A stretch of DNA of 64,000 nucleotides from Anthostomella pinea (GCA_963556695.1 CAUWAG010000003.1:3782001-3846000); one strand, 5' to 3'; positions 1 to 12,297 are shown, counted from the stretch's first letter. The notes: generated by a model not told the origin, from the letters alone. Numbers and translations are program-made.

Positions 1-764
1 GGCAGGTCATGAATACCCTGGGCTAGGGTCTTGGAATATGGACAGACTCAGCGGATACCGTCGAAAATAGAGAAGATCGCCTCCAGCAGCTTGACCCGAA
101 TCCCCGTGGGAAAGACCAGGCCCATGCAGATAGCAATGCAGGACTGCTGCCACTTCCGAACATCGCGGGACGTATAGTACGACGTGGCAGGCTCCGCATT
201 CTGAGCCCTGGAAGGAGACTATGCGCACACTTCGGTTGGCCGTCGGTAGTCGCCGGGAGCTGTGACTGTGATTCGCGCGTAGGCAGTTGGTCGACAGCGC
301 CCGAAAAAAACGGTGCGCGATGGGCAGGTGGTATCATACAGGGCGAACTATGGTGATGGCGATGTTAATGCTGTCTGTCTGCGACGTCGGTTGGCCTAGG
401 GTTACTAAGAAGTCCACCACGGTTTGATTTAAAAGAAGCCGAAAGTCACGCTGGAAAGAATTTGTGTCAAGAAACGCAATCCCATGCCTCGAGCCTGTTT
501 ATCCAGAGCATGACTAGTACTGGTCTTTGCTCGATACTTTGTGGTAAGTTATGTTTGACATAGGTTGATAATACATAGGGCAACTTGTGAGATCAAATAT
601 TAATGAAGACCCTGCGGCTTCCTCTTTCAAAGTCCTCCAACCAATATATGCAACTGTGTCGCTGAAGGTAATCTATCTAATGAGCGTTCGGGGATGTCGC
701 GGCTATCGTACATTGGGGCCCACACAGTGGTGCTGATACAGCATTGTCATCACGAGACGACAAT
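1..764. other. No confident gene
   Basis: No recognisable gene. On the minus strand an open stretch ends in TGA at 48-50 and encodes a tail with mixed hydrophobic character (including GLVFPTGIRVKLLEAIF). It could be the last exon of a gene entering from the left, or chance. Nothing is seen from 340 to 764. Confidence 0.2.
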
Positions 765-1515
765 CTACCATGTACCAAATGCACATTCAAACCTCTCACT
801 ATCTTCCTCAAACTCATCATCATCAGATGCGTAGGCCGATTCCTCAAAGTCGATGATCCAGACATCATTTCCCCTCACAAGGAAATTATCTGTCTTGAAG
901 TCTTCCCCTAAGACAATCCCCTGAGCGTGTAGAGCATTCAATTTGTTCCGACAAATATTCGCTTGCGGCATATTGGGCTCGATTGCGCTCTCAATAAACT
1001 TGAGAAGGATGCCGACCACTTTCCCGCCGTCAGTGACAAGTGCCTTGAACTCAGGTGCAATCGGTTTTCCCTCGAGTCCCTTGTAAATATCGACTTCGTT
1101 CTCTAGGAAATGCTCTTGTCGATAGACTTTCAGAAGGAGCCAGCCGCGGATGCTTCTGGTATGAGCCAGGTAAACCTCTGACTGTTTCGTATCGACATCG
1201 TCGGAATCGTACTGCACGCTCGCGTGTGGGCCCCGGAGCTGGCGGTATTTGGTGATGTCGCGCAGTCCGATCTTTGGCTTGCCGCGCCAGTCGACACCTC
1301 GAGTCGACAGGTCGCCTCTGGCATCCAAGCTGACATGAGCATCTGTGTTGGATACCGACCTGGCCTTGAATTACAGAGTCAGCAATGCGACTCTCAAGTT
1401 GCTAGGCTGAGGTGAATGTCTTGGTTCGCGCTCGGCGAAAATGTGTTTATCTACTCACCGCAACCAGACCTTGGAGGCCGAGTAGGCCAGTATAAATGAT
1501 CGTTTCAAGGTGCAT
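765..1515 (-). CDS. Small kinase-fold protein with a possible signal peptide
   Basis: Proposed model: complement(765..1364, 1459..1515), 218 aa. The catalytic loop reads LGEDFKTDNFLV. It keeps the Asp, Lys and Asn of the HGD/HRD-type loop of fungal kinase and aminoglycoside-phosphotransferase folds, but the usual His is replaced. A metal-binding-like IIDFEES follows about 15 residues later. The long exon has no ATG of its own (it opens only at a TTG). I therefore join it to a 57-bp first exon through a 94-bp intron (GTGAGT donor, CTGAC branch, AAG acceptor). That exon starts MHLETIIYTGLLGLQGLVA, which looks like a short signal peptide. The C-terminus is acidic (SDDDEFEED). The kinase-fold call is fairly safe; secretion is an inference from the proposed first exon. 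The protein is shorter than a full kinase, so the N-lobe is minimal. Confidence 0.5.
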
Positions 1516-2645
1516 CTTGTTGGAGACGATGTCTGATAGTAGACGTAGGTGTAGAAAATAGTGGTTTTACTAGGGCTTGGTCTCGCGTAGATTTGTCGTT
1601 TTCGCTCTTGAGTTGGCCTGGTGAACATCGTTCCATAACATAAATGATATCCAACATGGGCTGAGTGGTACCTCTTATATATGGCATCCACTCCCTAAGT
1701 TCCGTTCTATAACACCTTGGAACTTCCATTCCAAGTCGCTCAGCCTCTGGCCGCCGATCATTCTATTTTCAACGTAGGAGTATACAAAAGCGGAACGACT
1801 GTATCTTTCTCTGATGGCTACATAGGCAGCACTGGGACTTCCGCGTCGTTGGACGCGGAGATATCCGACAGTGGAACAAATATGACTTAATTGGGTACCT
1901 ACCTAGGCAGCGGTTTAGTCAATCTTTCGCCACAGGAGTTGAACAGCTTTGTCTTCATCTAATGCCTACTTAGGCAGCAGTAGGTAGCGGTGGAGGATTG
2001 GGCTGACACTCTCGGTCGCGCCCCAGGCAATGAAGGCCGTCCACGAAAGCGTGGAGATGCCAGGAGTTGATGCTATACAGAAAGGTAAAGATTTGAGTAG
2101 ACCAACTTGCAATAAAACCAACCCCCCAAAGGAGTAGGCAAGCGGTTGAAATTCTATTTTTTTCTGCAGCATCCTTCGTGAAAGCCTGTTAGATATCACT
2201 GTATTAGAGTGCTAATTTTTGCGGAAGACTAGAACCCATTCCAGTAGATGTGCCATGTATTCGCGGGGTTGGTCTACCAATCAATCCTTCTAGGAAGGCA
2301 CTGCGCCCAGCACTGATGAGTAGCCCGGGACGGAGTCAAAACCGAGTCCCAAAAGTCCAACTGAAAAGTGTCCTGTCCCCAGTTCCAGTTGGAGCTTCTA
2401 CTATGCAGGCAGTGGTACAATTTTGGAGGTAAGCTGTGGGAGGATGAGTCTCTTTATGCTTCGCTTCAGGTCGATGTGCCCGATATATGGCCATCTGCAC
2501 CCACGAAAGCCCGATCAGGGGAACCTGGATACCGCACCGGCAAATGATGTGGTGGTAGGTCCGTATTTCTGCAATATTTAATCCCCATTCTCCCTGCTAG
2601 CTTCCTTCGGAAACCGATTGCAACCTTGCTGGTGTACAGTCACGC
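1516..2645. other. Intergenic, nothing recognised
   Basis: Short overlapping frames only. A CTACCTAGGCAG-like string recurs near 1899 and 1964, but no gene, RNA or mobile element is supported. Confidence 0.3.
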
Positions 2646-3250
2646 TCAATATCTCTTTCGCGCCGGGGAAACAGACTGGGATTCTGTGGCTGTAATGCAA
2701 CGGTTGATATGAGGCGTACAGGATTCTTTGCACCCGTTGACCATTTGCACTATGCCCAGAAGGAAGACGAACTGGCTGAGGATATAATTCTTGAGCCAGG
2801 GTTCCTCACTGCCGGCGACAAGGTCAATGGCTCTAGTGGATCTCCGATGCTGACGCCCGTAGCCGTAAAGGACCAGGTTGTGCCGTAGGTTCAGGTAGAC
2901 CCGCCCTGTTGGCACCGGGAGTTTTGGATGGAAAGCCAGTTTTGAATGGAAAGCCCGTGTAATAACCATTCTGTCTGGGTCCAGAGGTGGTCGCCCGTCA
3001 GACTCTGTGTCGAACCCAAAGTCCTCGGGTTCAAGCTTGTAGACGGCTTCCGATTCGGGGTAGAATGCCAACGCACAGTCACGGCTTCACGGGAGACAGA
3101 AGTGAAAGGTGTGAGTAAGTTTTTGGTGGCAAACGACTGAAACAAATAATTGGGGATGATTCTGTGCCGCGCTTCATGTACCAGGGCCTCCTGCCATATC
3201 TGCAACCGAATCTCGGGCGGAAGCTTTGCGGATTGGGGAAAGGTACTCAT
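2646..3250 (-). pseudogene. 2EXR-domain protein, broken by a frameshift
   Basis: The frame starting at the ATG at 3250 reads MSTFPQSAKLPPEIRLQIWQ, the classic opening of the fungal 2EXR (formerly heterokaryon-incompatibility-associated) domain. It continues to TSVSREAVTV near 3065-3085. The expected continuation, ALAFYPESEAVYKLE and later RVYLNLRHNLVLYG, lies in a different frame and runs to the stop at 2646. The switch falls within a few bases around 3062-3070 with no room for an intron, so one base appears to be missing (or two added). Function of 2EXR proteins is poorly known. An upstream in-frame ATG at 3355 would add 35 residues, but the 3250 ATG fits the family better. A sequencing error is possible. 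Confidence 0.6.
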
Positions 3251-3743
3251 GATAGAGTCAGGTTGATGTGTTTGCTTTATGTGTGCAGGTCGGGGATGCG
3301 AAGGCACGGGAGGTTGCATATCAGGAACAAGAAGGTCAAACTGGCTAGGACCCATGAAGCTCTTATATGATATCCCCCTAATGTGAAAGTAAGGCACGAT
3401 TTGTAAATCTTTTCACCTCCCCGCTGCTACATGGAATCACCGTGAAACTGGGTGGCTATAGAAGTATCTCTCTAGCCGGGGAAGAGCTATCGTCATCACC
3501 CTATTGGCTGTTGCCCCTGTCTCGAAAATCGTGCCGTACTTTCACGTTGAGGGGACAAGACGACACTTGATGGCGCCTAAAGCGAGTGCCCAGAATCAGC
3601 TTCAGGCATCCAACGCACTCAGACACTCCGGGGCAGACACAGAGGAGCATGAAAGTGCTAGACCGTCAGACAAAGAAGCTCGAAGTCCAACAGATCTTTT
3701 ACTAGCTTTGTACGATATTATACAGTAAAATTGTACCCTTTTA
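3251..3743. other. Intergenic, nothing recognised
   Basis: Lies between the 2EXR relic and the 3' end of HIS4. No supported feature. Confidence 0.3.
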
Positions 3744-6420
3744 TCATTCCATGGTTTTCAGTCTGATGCTCACAGCCCTCCTGTGTGCCTCAAGCTCTTC
3801 CACCTTGGCCAGTTGCATTACCGCCTCTCCCACATTTCGGAGACCCTCTGCGGTCAAGTTCGAGCTCGTAATGTGCTTGACAAAGGAGCCCAGGTTGACA
3901 CCTGAGTACTGCTTTGCGTACCCATAGGTCGCTGAGGCAAGTTAGCTTGGGCACCACAAGGCAAGGACGAGAAAAGTACTTACGCAATGAGTGGTTCACA
4001 CCAGCAGAGTAATCACCGACACTCTCAGGCGTCCATTGTCCAATGAACACGCTTCCAGCGTTCATAACCTTGTCGACAGCCCGCTCCGCGTCCTTGATTT
4101 GAAGGATCAAGTGCTCAGGGGCGTATTCATTGCTGATCCTCATCGCCTCATCCACGTCCTTGACTAGTACTGTCACCGAGTGGTCGATAGCACCCTTGAC
4201 GATGTCCACTCTGGGCAGAGCCATAGCCTGATTGTGTAGTTCATCCTCGATAGCCTTCAACTGCTGCTCATCCAAGTCTATCGTGATGCAGACGACTTGG
4301 CTGTCAACACCGTGTTCAGCCTGAGACAACAGGTCTGAAGCCACGAAGGCCGGGTTTGCGTCTTTGTCAGCGATAACTAGCACCTCGGAAGGTCCAGCCG
4401 GCATGTCGATGCTCACCCCAGCATTGGTGTCGTTGCTGACGTGCATTTTGGCAGCTGTGACGAACTGGTTGCCAGGGCCGAGAATCTTGTCCACCTTACT
4501 GACACTCTCGGTGCCATAAGCCAATGCAGCGACCGCTTGTGCACCACCAGCTAACACGATACTTTCGGCCCCAACCTTGTGAGCCACATATACAATCTCG
4601 GGTGTTATGCTGCCATCCGCGCGTGGGGGCGTTGCGAGAACGATCTTCTGGCAGCCAGCGACCTTGGCTGGTACACCGAGCATGAGAGCAGTACTAGGAA
4701 GAACCGCCGTTCCACCTGGAACATAGAGACCCACGCGCTCGATGGGTCGCGAGAACCTACTACATACAATTCCTGGCATCGTCTCGACTTGCAGCGGCTT
4801 ATCCTCCTTCTGCGCAGCGTGGAACTTTCGAATGTTTTCGTACGAAATATCGATGGCTTTGATGGTCTCGGGAGGAAGGTTCATGAGTGACTGAGGAAAG
4901 GGGGCTTTGAGAACAGGGGACGTCAACGAAGTAGCCTTCTCAAATTTGTGAGTGTAAGATAGAAGGGCTTTGTCGCCGTTTTGTCGCACGTCATTGATGA
5001 TGGGCGTGACGATACCCATGATCGTTTCCGCCGACTTCTGAGATGGCCTCTTCAGAGTCTTCGAGACCTCAGCTTCTCCGACCTGACTTGCACCCACTCG
5101 CCTCATTGAGATCCTCTGGGTATCGGGTGCTGTGTGTTTCTCAGTGGCAGGAGCTGAAGTCAGTGGTAAGGAGGACTCCTTCGCAGCTTCTTTCGCCTCT
5201 TCGACTGTGCCATCGGCGATGCTCTCCTTCTGCGCCCATTGGCCCTTGGCGTTACCGGGTCTCCTCTTCACCTTCAAGCTCTTTGCGTCCAAGTTCTTCT
5301 CGATATCCGAGAGGCTGACTCCAGCACCAACAGCTTTCGTGAGAGCGAAGTAAATCAAGTCTGCCGCTTCGAAAGCGACTTCTTCCGGCGTTTGCGCGTC
5401 GCAAAGTTCCTCGGCCTCCTCCATGATCTTCGCGCGGAGGAGCTTGCCATCTGAGAATAGCCTCTTCGTGTAGGAGCCCTCGGGCGCCGACTGCTTCCTC
5501 GAAGTCAACGTCTGCTCAAGCTTGGACAATCCCTTGAGGTCACCGAAGCAGCCGAATTGATCGAGATGGCAAAATCTTCCGGTTTGCTTGACGACGAACT
5601 TCAGTGCGTCATTGTCGCAGTCCATTGATATTCGCACGAGCTCTTGCGTGTCTCCAGACGTGGCTCCCTTGTACCAGAGACCTCGCTTCCGACTTTGATA
5701 AACGCCAGTCTGTGTCCTGAGGGATTCGGCGACACTTTCCTCGCTGCTGTAAACCAAGCCAAGTGACACACCTCTCTCATCACAGACGACTGTCGGCAGA
5801 AGCTTGTCTTCCCTCTCTGACGTCCATGACGTCGAGAAGAGTTTGGGTACAAACAACTTCTTCTCGGCCTCATCCTTCTTCGTCGTCAATACCGTAGATG
5901 GTAAGACCGGGATGGCCCGTATTTGTGAGCAGATGTCGACAAAGTGGTCATAGACAGTCTCGGAGATGGGCTTGATATAAACGGGGGGTAGCTTTTCCTC
6001 TTTGATTGACTCCATGAGGGCGCCGACATCACAGCCCCTCTGGTCAAAATCTTTCAATAGGAGGCCATGCTTGATGTGGGCCGATACCTTGTTCAGCTTC
6101 GTAACAGCAGGGGCGACTCGTCTTCCAAACTCGGCGAAATCTAACAACCTCTCGGGTTGGACGAAGACTTTCCGAGCACCGTGGTCTAGAAGCGAAACGA
6201 CACCGTCTCTCGACTCAAGCGCTGTAGCATCCAAGAAGACGTGAAACTCGGCGCTGTGTTGCCTCAAGTGGCTGAGGAGCTTTTCGAGGTTCTTCTGAGT
6301 TGCGTCGAAAAAGACACAGCCAAGACATGACACTTCCTCCCGGTTCAGACCTTCACTTGAGGCCAACCCCGGTGGGACGTCAACAGAGACGAGAAAGGGG
6401 AGTGGGAGAGTCGTCTCCAT
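3744..6420 (-). CDS. HIS4: Trifunctional histidine biosynthesis protein HIS4
   Basis: Model: complement(3744..3931, 3984..6420), 874 aa. The protein has three enzymes in order: a phosphoribosyl-AMP cyclohydrolase-like N-terminal region, a phosphoribosyl-ATP pyrophosphatase region (the EEAEELCDA / EEVAFEAADLIYF helices, about residues 330-370), and a C-terminal histidinol dehydrogenase with GLYVPGGTA, GPGNQFVTAAK and DMPAGPSEVLV. These carry out steps 2, 3, 9 and 10 of cytosolic histidine synthesis. A 52-bp intron (GTAAGT...CTCAG) sits inside NHSLPTYGYAKQYSGVN. Reading through it would replace the conserved tail. The protein ends RLKTME. The length matches Neurospora his-3 and yeast HIS4. The gene is divergent from TAF9. 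Candidate CPC1/GCN4 sites lie about 50 and 80 bp upstream of the ATG. Confidence 0.95.
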
Positions 6421-7157
6421 ATCAATTGAGTGAGTTGTCGAGTCTGGACAGGGGTAATTCAGGGTGTCAGAGTCAATCTCGGCTGGAAGATGCTCTCATG
6501 AGTCCCAAGTACAATTGAGACGACATGACGCATCATGCACTCGTTCCTAGATCGGCGTGCAGACACAGTCAATGGTGGGGCAAGAAAATCTTCGAAACTG
6601 CCCCTCCAACGACTCACCCGATTGTTTGCCCCTCCAAAACGCACGATGCCTTTAAAGTGTGGTCTGTGCATTCTAATAAGGCAGCAGAGGTCAGAAGATA
6701 AGATAACGGCGATTCTTCGGCAGCGACGTGACGACAGCCGCGCTGCCCAGTTGGTTGAAGCTCTCTCATCATCCATTTCTCAATACTATCCAAGACGAGG
6801 TCCTCCACGATACCTACAACATTCCTTCCAAGAAGGCACCACGACCAATGCAAAACTACACGTCCGATTGTAAACTTGCGAGAAGATCAGGATAACACGA
6901 CCAGCCTTGCAGCCAGCACCCGACTGCTGTCACCTCGGGCGCACGAGCGGTCTCACATCGACGCAAAAGGTAGCTGCGGCCAGCACGCGCTTCTCCTCTC
7001 GACAGCGCCCGTTTCTGTTTCGGACGCGAACGCGCCCGGCAATACGCAACTCTCCCGATACTTCCATAAATTACGACACGATCTCGCTTGATGCGTAATC
7101 TGTCGCGCCTTACGATACCCATTCCCACCTCTAATCATTCCGCCGCCAACCGCAACC
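6421..7157. promoter_or_regulatory. Divergent HIS4-TAF9 promoter region
   Basis: This 737-bp region separates the two start codons. GAGTCA at 6470-6475 (TGACTC on the HIS4 strand) and TGAGTC at 6499-6504 match the core of the CPC1/GCN4 bZIP site TGA(C/G)TC, which controls histidine genes under amino-acid starvation. On the TAF9 side an ATG at 7091 opens a 62-codon frame that ends at 7279, overlapping the TAF9 start in another frame. It could act as an inhibitory uORF if transcription begins upstream of it. Confidence 0.4.
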
Positions 7158-8027
7158 ATGGCGACAACCTCACAGTCACAGACGAACGGCGTGCCCTCAT
7201 CCTCCTCCGCCGGTCCTTCACAGGCGCAATCCCAACCGACACAAAACACCACAACAAGCGGCACGGCGACATTGTCTAACACACAAAGCACAGCCACACT
7301 GACAGCCGGGCCCTCCAACGGCCCATCCTCACCCACAGCACACGCCCCGCGGCCCCGCGACGCGCGCACCATCGAGCTGCTGCTCACCTCCCAAGGCGTG
7401 ACCTCCTTCGACAACCGCGTGCCGCTCCTCCTGCTCGACTTCGCCTACCGCCACACATCCTCAATCCTCAACGATGCCTTACACCTCGCCGCAGACCCAT
7501 ACACGTCGCACGCGGGCGCGAAGCCCAGCGCGGCCAGCGGTGCCGTGCCGATGGCGCCGAGCAACAGCGACGCGACGCTCAACCCCAACGCCGTCAACCT
7601 GGCGATCGCGAGCCGGCAGGCCTACCAGTTCCGCGGCGGCAGCGGGGCGGGCGGGACCGGCGGCGGCGGCGCCAGCAAGGACTGGCTGATGGAGCTGGCG
7701 CGGGAGCGCAACCGCGTGGCCCTGCCGCGCGTGCTGGCCAACGAGTGGGGCGTGCGCCTGCCTAACGAGCGCTTCGTGCTCAGCGGGGTGGGCTGGCAGT
7801 TGCGGGACCACTGGGCGGGTGCCGCGGGGCCCGATAGCGACGACGACGAGGATGGGGACGGAGAAGGTGGGGAGGGCGGCGCGGATGAGATGGAGGGACT
7901 GGAGGACGCGTTTGGACCGCAGAAGAAGGAGTCGGCTCCGGGTGCCGAAGGCGAGGAGGGCGGTGGGCTGGGCGAGCTGATCGGTGATGACATGGAGGAC
8001 GACGAGGACATGGATGGCATGGAGTAG
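7158..8027 (+). CDS. TAF9: TFIID subunit TAF9
   Basis: Single exon, 289 aa. After a Ser/Thr/Gln-rich head of about 70 residues comes a histone-fold domain starting RDARTIELLLTSQGVTSFDN and continuing VPLLLLDFAYRHTSSILNDA, as in TAF9 of TFIID and SAGA, which pairs with TAF6 in the nucleus. The fold is split by an insert of about 35 residues (AGAKPSAAS...), then resumes with NLAIASRQAYQF and a conserved tail, DWLMELARERNRVALP...LPNERFVLSG. The C-terminus is Gly/Asp/Glu-rich. The start ATG lies in CAACCATGGC, a good Kozak context. The body is markedly GC-rich. Confidence 0.92.
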   Translation: MATTSQSQTNGVPSSSSAGPSQAQSQPTQNTTTSGTATLSNTQSTATLTAGPSNGPSSPTAHAPRPRDARTIELLLTSQGVTSFDNRVPLLLLDFAYRHTSSILNDALHLAADPYTSHAGAKPSAASGAVPMAPSNSDATLNPNAVNLAIASRQAYQFRGGSGAGGTGGGGASKDWLMELARERNRVALPRVLANEWGVRLPNERFVLSGVGWQLRDHWAGAAGPDSDDDEDGDGEGGEGGADEMEGLEDAFGPQKKESAPGAEGEEGGGLGELIGDDMEDDEDMDGME

Positions 8028-8829
8028 TACTGGACGGGCTATCATGATTAAATTGTCCTCAACACCCGCAGCCACTGACGGTCGTTCACTCCTCAATCGA
8101 GTCCGTATCTACGCAGACCGGCCACACCCCGATATTCTCCTCAACCACGATACTACTATACGATAGGGAAAGGATTGGCGTTCTTGGTGTCCGGGCCATT
8201 CGGCAAAAGGAGTCTAGCAAGTCAATTTCTGGGATTCGGCAGCCAGAGGCCAGTGTTGGCTCGAAACGTACTCCCAGCCGCCGTTACTTCTACCACTCAA
8301 CGACTACGGACTGAGGAACAAGCACGCAACACAACACCTCATGTGATGACCACCGCAGAAGGCGGACGGACAACACGACACGGTGCGCTAGTCGCATGCT
8401 CGCATCGCTGATCAGTTTCGGCGCCGAAGAGGAAAGCGTCTTTGTTGTACAGCATTATCTAACCAGAGATTCCCACTTCCCTTTCCCCGGAAACGCCGTG
8501 CGCTATGCAATGCCAACAGGAGGCAGGGCTTAGGACTATAGCTACCAAGCCGATTTCTCTCAAGGACGGTACAGAGCATGCAAATAATACTCGGCTCGGG
8601 ACACACCGTGTAACTCTGAGCTCGATATGACGAAACATGACTGACGACTTGAACGCTGCCCCGACATGTGATTGTGGTGACACAAGAATAAACCCTCCTC
8701 CGGCGCGCGGAGATATGTGAGCCTAAATGTGGCCCGTAGTGGATGGTATCGACAAACCACTTGCGCCATCAAGCGTGGTGCTTGTCTGTAGGTCTGTTCG
8801 TGACATTTGCTGTCCCATTAAGTCCAGAG
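8028..8829. other. Convergent 3' region between TAF9 and NED1
   Basis: Holds the 3' ends and presumed UTRs of two convergent genes. No further gene is seen. Confidence 0.3.
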
Positions 8830-11182
8830 CTAGGCCTTATGTATTTGTTTCGATTCCTTCTCCATGCCCAAGTTGCTCATACCAGTAATCAACTCCGCGT
8901 CGAGATCTCGAAACGCGTCTTTGGGCCCAGTTTTTGTCGGCGCACGGCCAGTTACCTGGGTGTCACTCTCGCCATCTTCACTTTGGTTCTCATCCTCGTC
9001 GTCAGCGTCCTCGGAAGCGTCCTCGGATACGTCTTCCATCATGGAGTTCGTCATTTCCTCCTCGTCGTCAATGCTCTCCCTGGCATCGTCGTCCTCTTCC
9101 TCGCCGCGTGATACATAACTGTCGCCCCGTGATAGGTAGCTATCGCCCATATCGCCGACATCTTCGTCATCCTCGTCTTCCTTGTCAGACGCATCGCTCG
9201 AATCACTCGCTGAAAATTCATCCAGCTCCAAGGGGGTGTCGCGCCAGAATGAGAAGTCGGTGTACTCCACACCACCGCCCTTCACTAGCGTGCTCACAGG
9301 GGGAAAGTAGTGGTCAACGACTTCGCCTATGTTGACGTAACTGAGCTTCAACTTATTCAGACTCAGCAGATCAAGGGACACCTCAGCGTTAGAGTTGATG
9401 GTGAAGATACGATTTCTGGGGACATCCACGGTTCTGTAGGAGATTTGATCCGTGAGACGGTTCCCGAATCCGGCGTAGAAGCAGTGATTGTCGGCCCCAT
9501 ACAAACTTCGGATGTCACGAAGGGTGGCCATCTTGAAGACCTCCGGTTTCCGTAGGTATACCTCCCTCCGAAGCGCAGCCATCGTCCGATCAGGGGAGAG
9601 GATCGTTGGCCCCTTGGGCAGACGGTAGCCGTCTTGGGTGATACCGTTGAGGTATGTGCGCGTGAAATCAGCCATTCCCACGGATCGACTGGTCAGGTAC
9701 ATGATGTTGTATCCATTGGCAGAGATATCGCTGTAAAGCTTTGCGACACCAGCATGGGTCCAATCGCGCCCGATCCTGCCGAAAACGTGGCCCAGAGCAT
9801 CGGATTTGGTAATAGTTCCGTCAATATCCGAAATGACAACCGGAGTATCGTGTTTCCACAGATACATGTTGGAAGAGCATGTCGCTCGATTCACTGTAAA
9901 GCTCAGCGAGTTTTCGCCCGGTATGAGATCAAGTTCTTTCAGCTGCTCGCTAGTCAGACGAAGGGTCTTGGCGTAGTTCCTGGTGTGGTGGCTCTTCGAG
10001 GAGGCAGATCCTGGCGTAGTTGGTGGCGTCTGTACGTTGCCGCTCTGACCCACGTCAGATTCGCTTCTCCGGTGCATTGGGTCCCGCGAAGATGTCGTCG
10101 AGTCATCGCTCACGTAGCCGGGATCCGACACAGCATCAATGGCCATCGTGGCTGATGGTCGAAGCCGAGTGGCTGTCTTCTTCGAGGCAGCCTCTTTCGC
10201 CTCCTCACTGCTGTATATCCAAAGGTTGCCCTCCTCATCCATACCGAACAACGCCCCGATGTCATAGTCGCCCTGCAGTTCTTCAGATAGAATCTTCCGA
10301 GCTAGGATCTCGGCCTTTATGGCATCCTCCTCGCTACTTTTGTAACTCGCCAGATCCAACATGAGATCGCCTGTATCGGTCACGCGATTGGGGATGTTAA
10401 CGGCTGAGAGCTCCTGGGAGAGAGACTGGGCTCGTTCGATGGCTTCCCGCGGCGCAAGTGGTGGAGGAATGCGGCCACTCTGGGACGCATCCTGACTATC
10501 CTCTTCGTACGACTCATCGTTCGACTCGTCATGGTCACCTTGGATAAGTGAGTTGGATGGGAGCAGCTGCTCGCTATACGGCGTATGTCTCGAAGATTCG
10601 GGCCATCCCCTGGAAGTCGGTCGTCCACCGCCTAGTTCAGGTGAAGATTGGAGAGGTGAGTTTATACCTACGTAGCACACATTAGCAATTGTCCCTGTAG
10701 GAGGGGGCGGATGACTACTGACCTGAAGATGTTAAGACAACAGGTCCGGGGCGAGGCATAGTTGGTGATTTTGGCTTGCTGGAATCACCATCTAGTTGTA
10801 AGAAGTCGGGTTCTTGTAGCTGGTAGTTCGAGTCGGAATCGCCGTCGGGTACGAGTGGCGGACTAGAGGCAGGGGATACGAGAGGCGAGGTCTGCAGGCT
10901 CTGGGGGATGGTGTCGGAGGTCTCGAATATGAAGAAGGCCTCGCCGCCCTCGCCAAGCTTCATCGCATGCTCCTGTTTGACGCCATTGACTCTGAACTCG
11001 ACTTTCTTCTCGAAGGGGCGCAGAAGCGAGAACTTGCCGAAGCGCACGTGGAAGGGAGAGCAACACAGGCTGCCATCAGCCTGCTCGACGACGATGACAT
11101 CAATAGCGCCGCTAAGGGTGGAGGGATTGATGGAGTTCCAGGCGGTCGAGACCGAGTCGCTGATGTTCCTGACGTATTGCAT
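8830..11182 (-). CDS. NED1: Lipin-type phosphatidate phosphatase (NED1/SMP2/PAH1)
   Basis: Model: complement(8830..10667, 10723..11182), 765 aa. The N-lip domain opens MQYVRNISDSVSTAWNSINP and contains GAIDVIVVEQADGSL. The C-lip/LNS2 catalytic domain carries the HAD motif DIDGTITKSDALGH at about residues 433-446, with the following YLTSRSVGMADFTR. These are hallmarks of Mg-dependent phosphatidate phosphatase, which makes diacylglycerol and controls nuclear-membrane and lipid-droplet growth (PAH1 in yeast, ned1 in fission yeast). A 55-bp intron (GTCAGT...GTAG) joins TSS to GINSPLQ. The middle is disordered and Ser-rich, a likely phosphorylation region. The C-terminal 120 residues are strikingly acidic (repeated DED/EED runs). 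Length is within the fungal range. Confidence 0.93.
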
Positions 11183-12297
11183 GGTCGAGAGGTCGCAAGC
11201 CCGGGCTGCACCGTGAAACCGCGGATTGGAGATGGAGATGGAGCTCGGCGTTCGATTCGGTCCTCAGATCAGTCTGCGGGTGGGTGGCGACCACTGACCA
11301 GGTGGGCGGGAAGAGTCGTTCAATATGATGGGCCGGTATGCGGTATGGTGGTTGGGCGCGAGGTGGTCGGACCGAGTAGCGCAGGTGTTGTGCTGTGATG
11401 CGCTGTGTGTCATGCGCTGGATGCAAAAAGACTAGAACGCCGTTGTCGCTGATGTTTCAAAGAGGACAGAATCGAAGGCCGTTAGATGTGACAGCTGACG
11501 GGAGGAATGTGGAAGGATGCAGGTGAGATGCAGGTGGTACATGTAAAATGGCAAAGGTGGAAGCTCAGGTCCGAATTCTGCTGGGGTGTAGCCGAGGTGA
11601 CGTAGTGTACGGCGTGGTGGAAACGTCACGCGCGTTGGCTCGAAAGATGTTGATTACAAAACGGAGAGAAAGAAGAAGTAACAGCGCATGAGATGCCGCA
11701 GAGTAAAGGTCGGGGTTTATGACATGTTGGATGGGCGACCAAGAGGAAGTAAACGTTCCGAACCGATGAGAGCTGATTCAATGTTGACTCGATGAGTCTG
11801 CTAGTCGGCCTAGTCTTCTGACATTCAAAAGAGGAGGGCTGTGCACGACATGGAGCCGCACTAGCCGCTCTAGCCGCACCCGACATGGTCGTACTCGCAG
11901 GCCCCGGCCGTTGCGAAGCCCCACTGCCAACTGCCACCTTGGGTTTACCGTTTGGCAAGGCTTCCAGCATGCCGAACCTTCCATGCTCCATATTTACACA
12001 GTTCTGACAGTTGTACAATGCACACCACCAGCCAAGCCGCGGGACGATGACACATGCACCTCCAGCGTGGACTTCATTGGGCCCCTACCAGTCGGGTATT
12101 CCGCTACAGCCTACCAGTGCTTTGATCATTACTAGTGACACAGGCACAACCTTACTCATTGCCTTTATGTGTCTATCTGTCTATCTTCGAGGTGAAGAGC
12201 TCACCACATACGCATCGATACAACATGCGTTTAGGTCTACTGGGAAAGGATATCTGGAATACATATAATACGACATCTACAGTCGGCGATGAGTTTG

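Noticed and set aside
7479..8096. Long minus-strand frame across TAF9
   Set aside because: Low-complexity product antisense to a clear TAF9 gene; explained by GC-rich codon use.
12038..12135. DFIGPLP-like string suggesting a retrotransposon integrase
   Set aside because: Isolated seven-residue match with no neighbouring integrase, RT or LTR.
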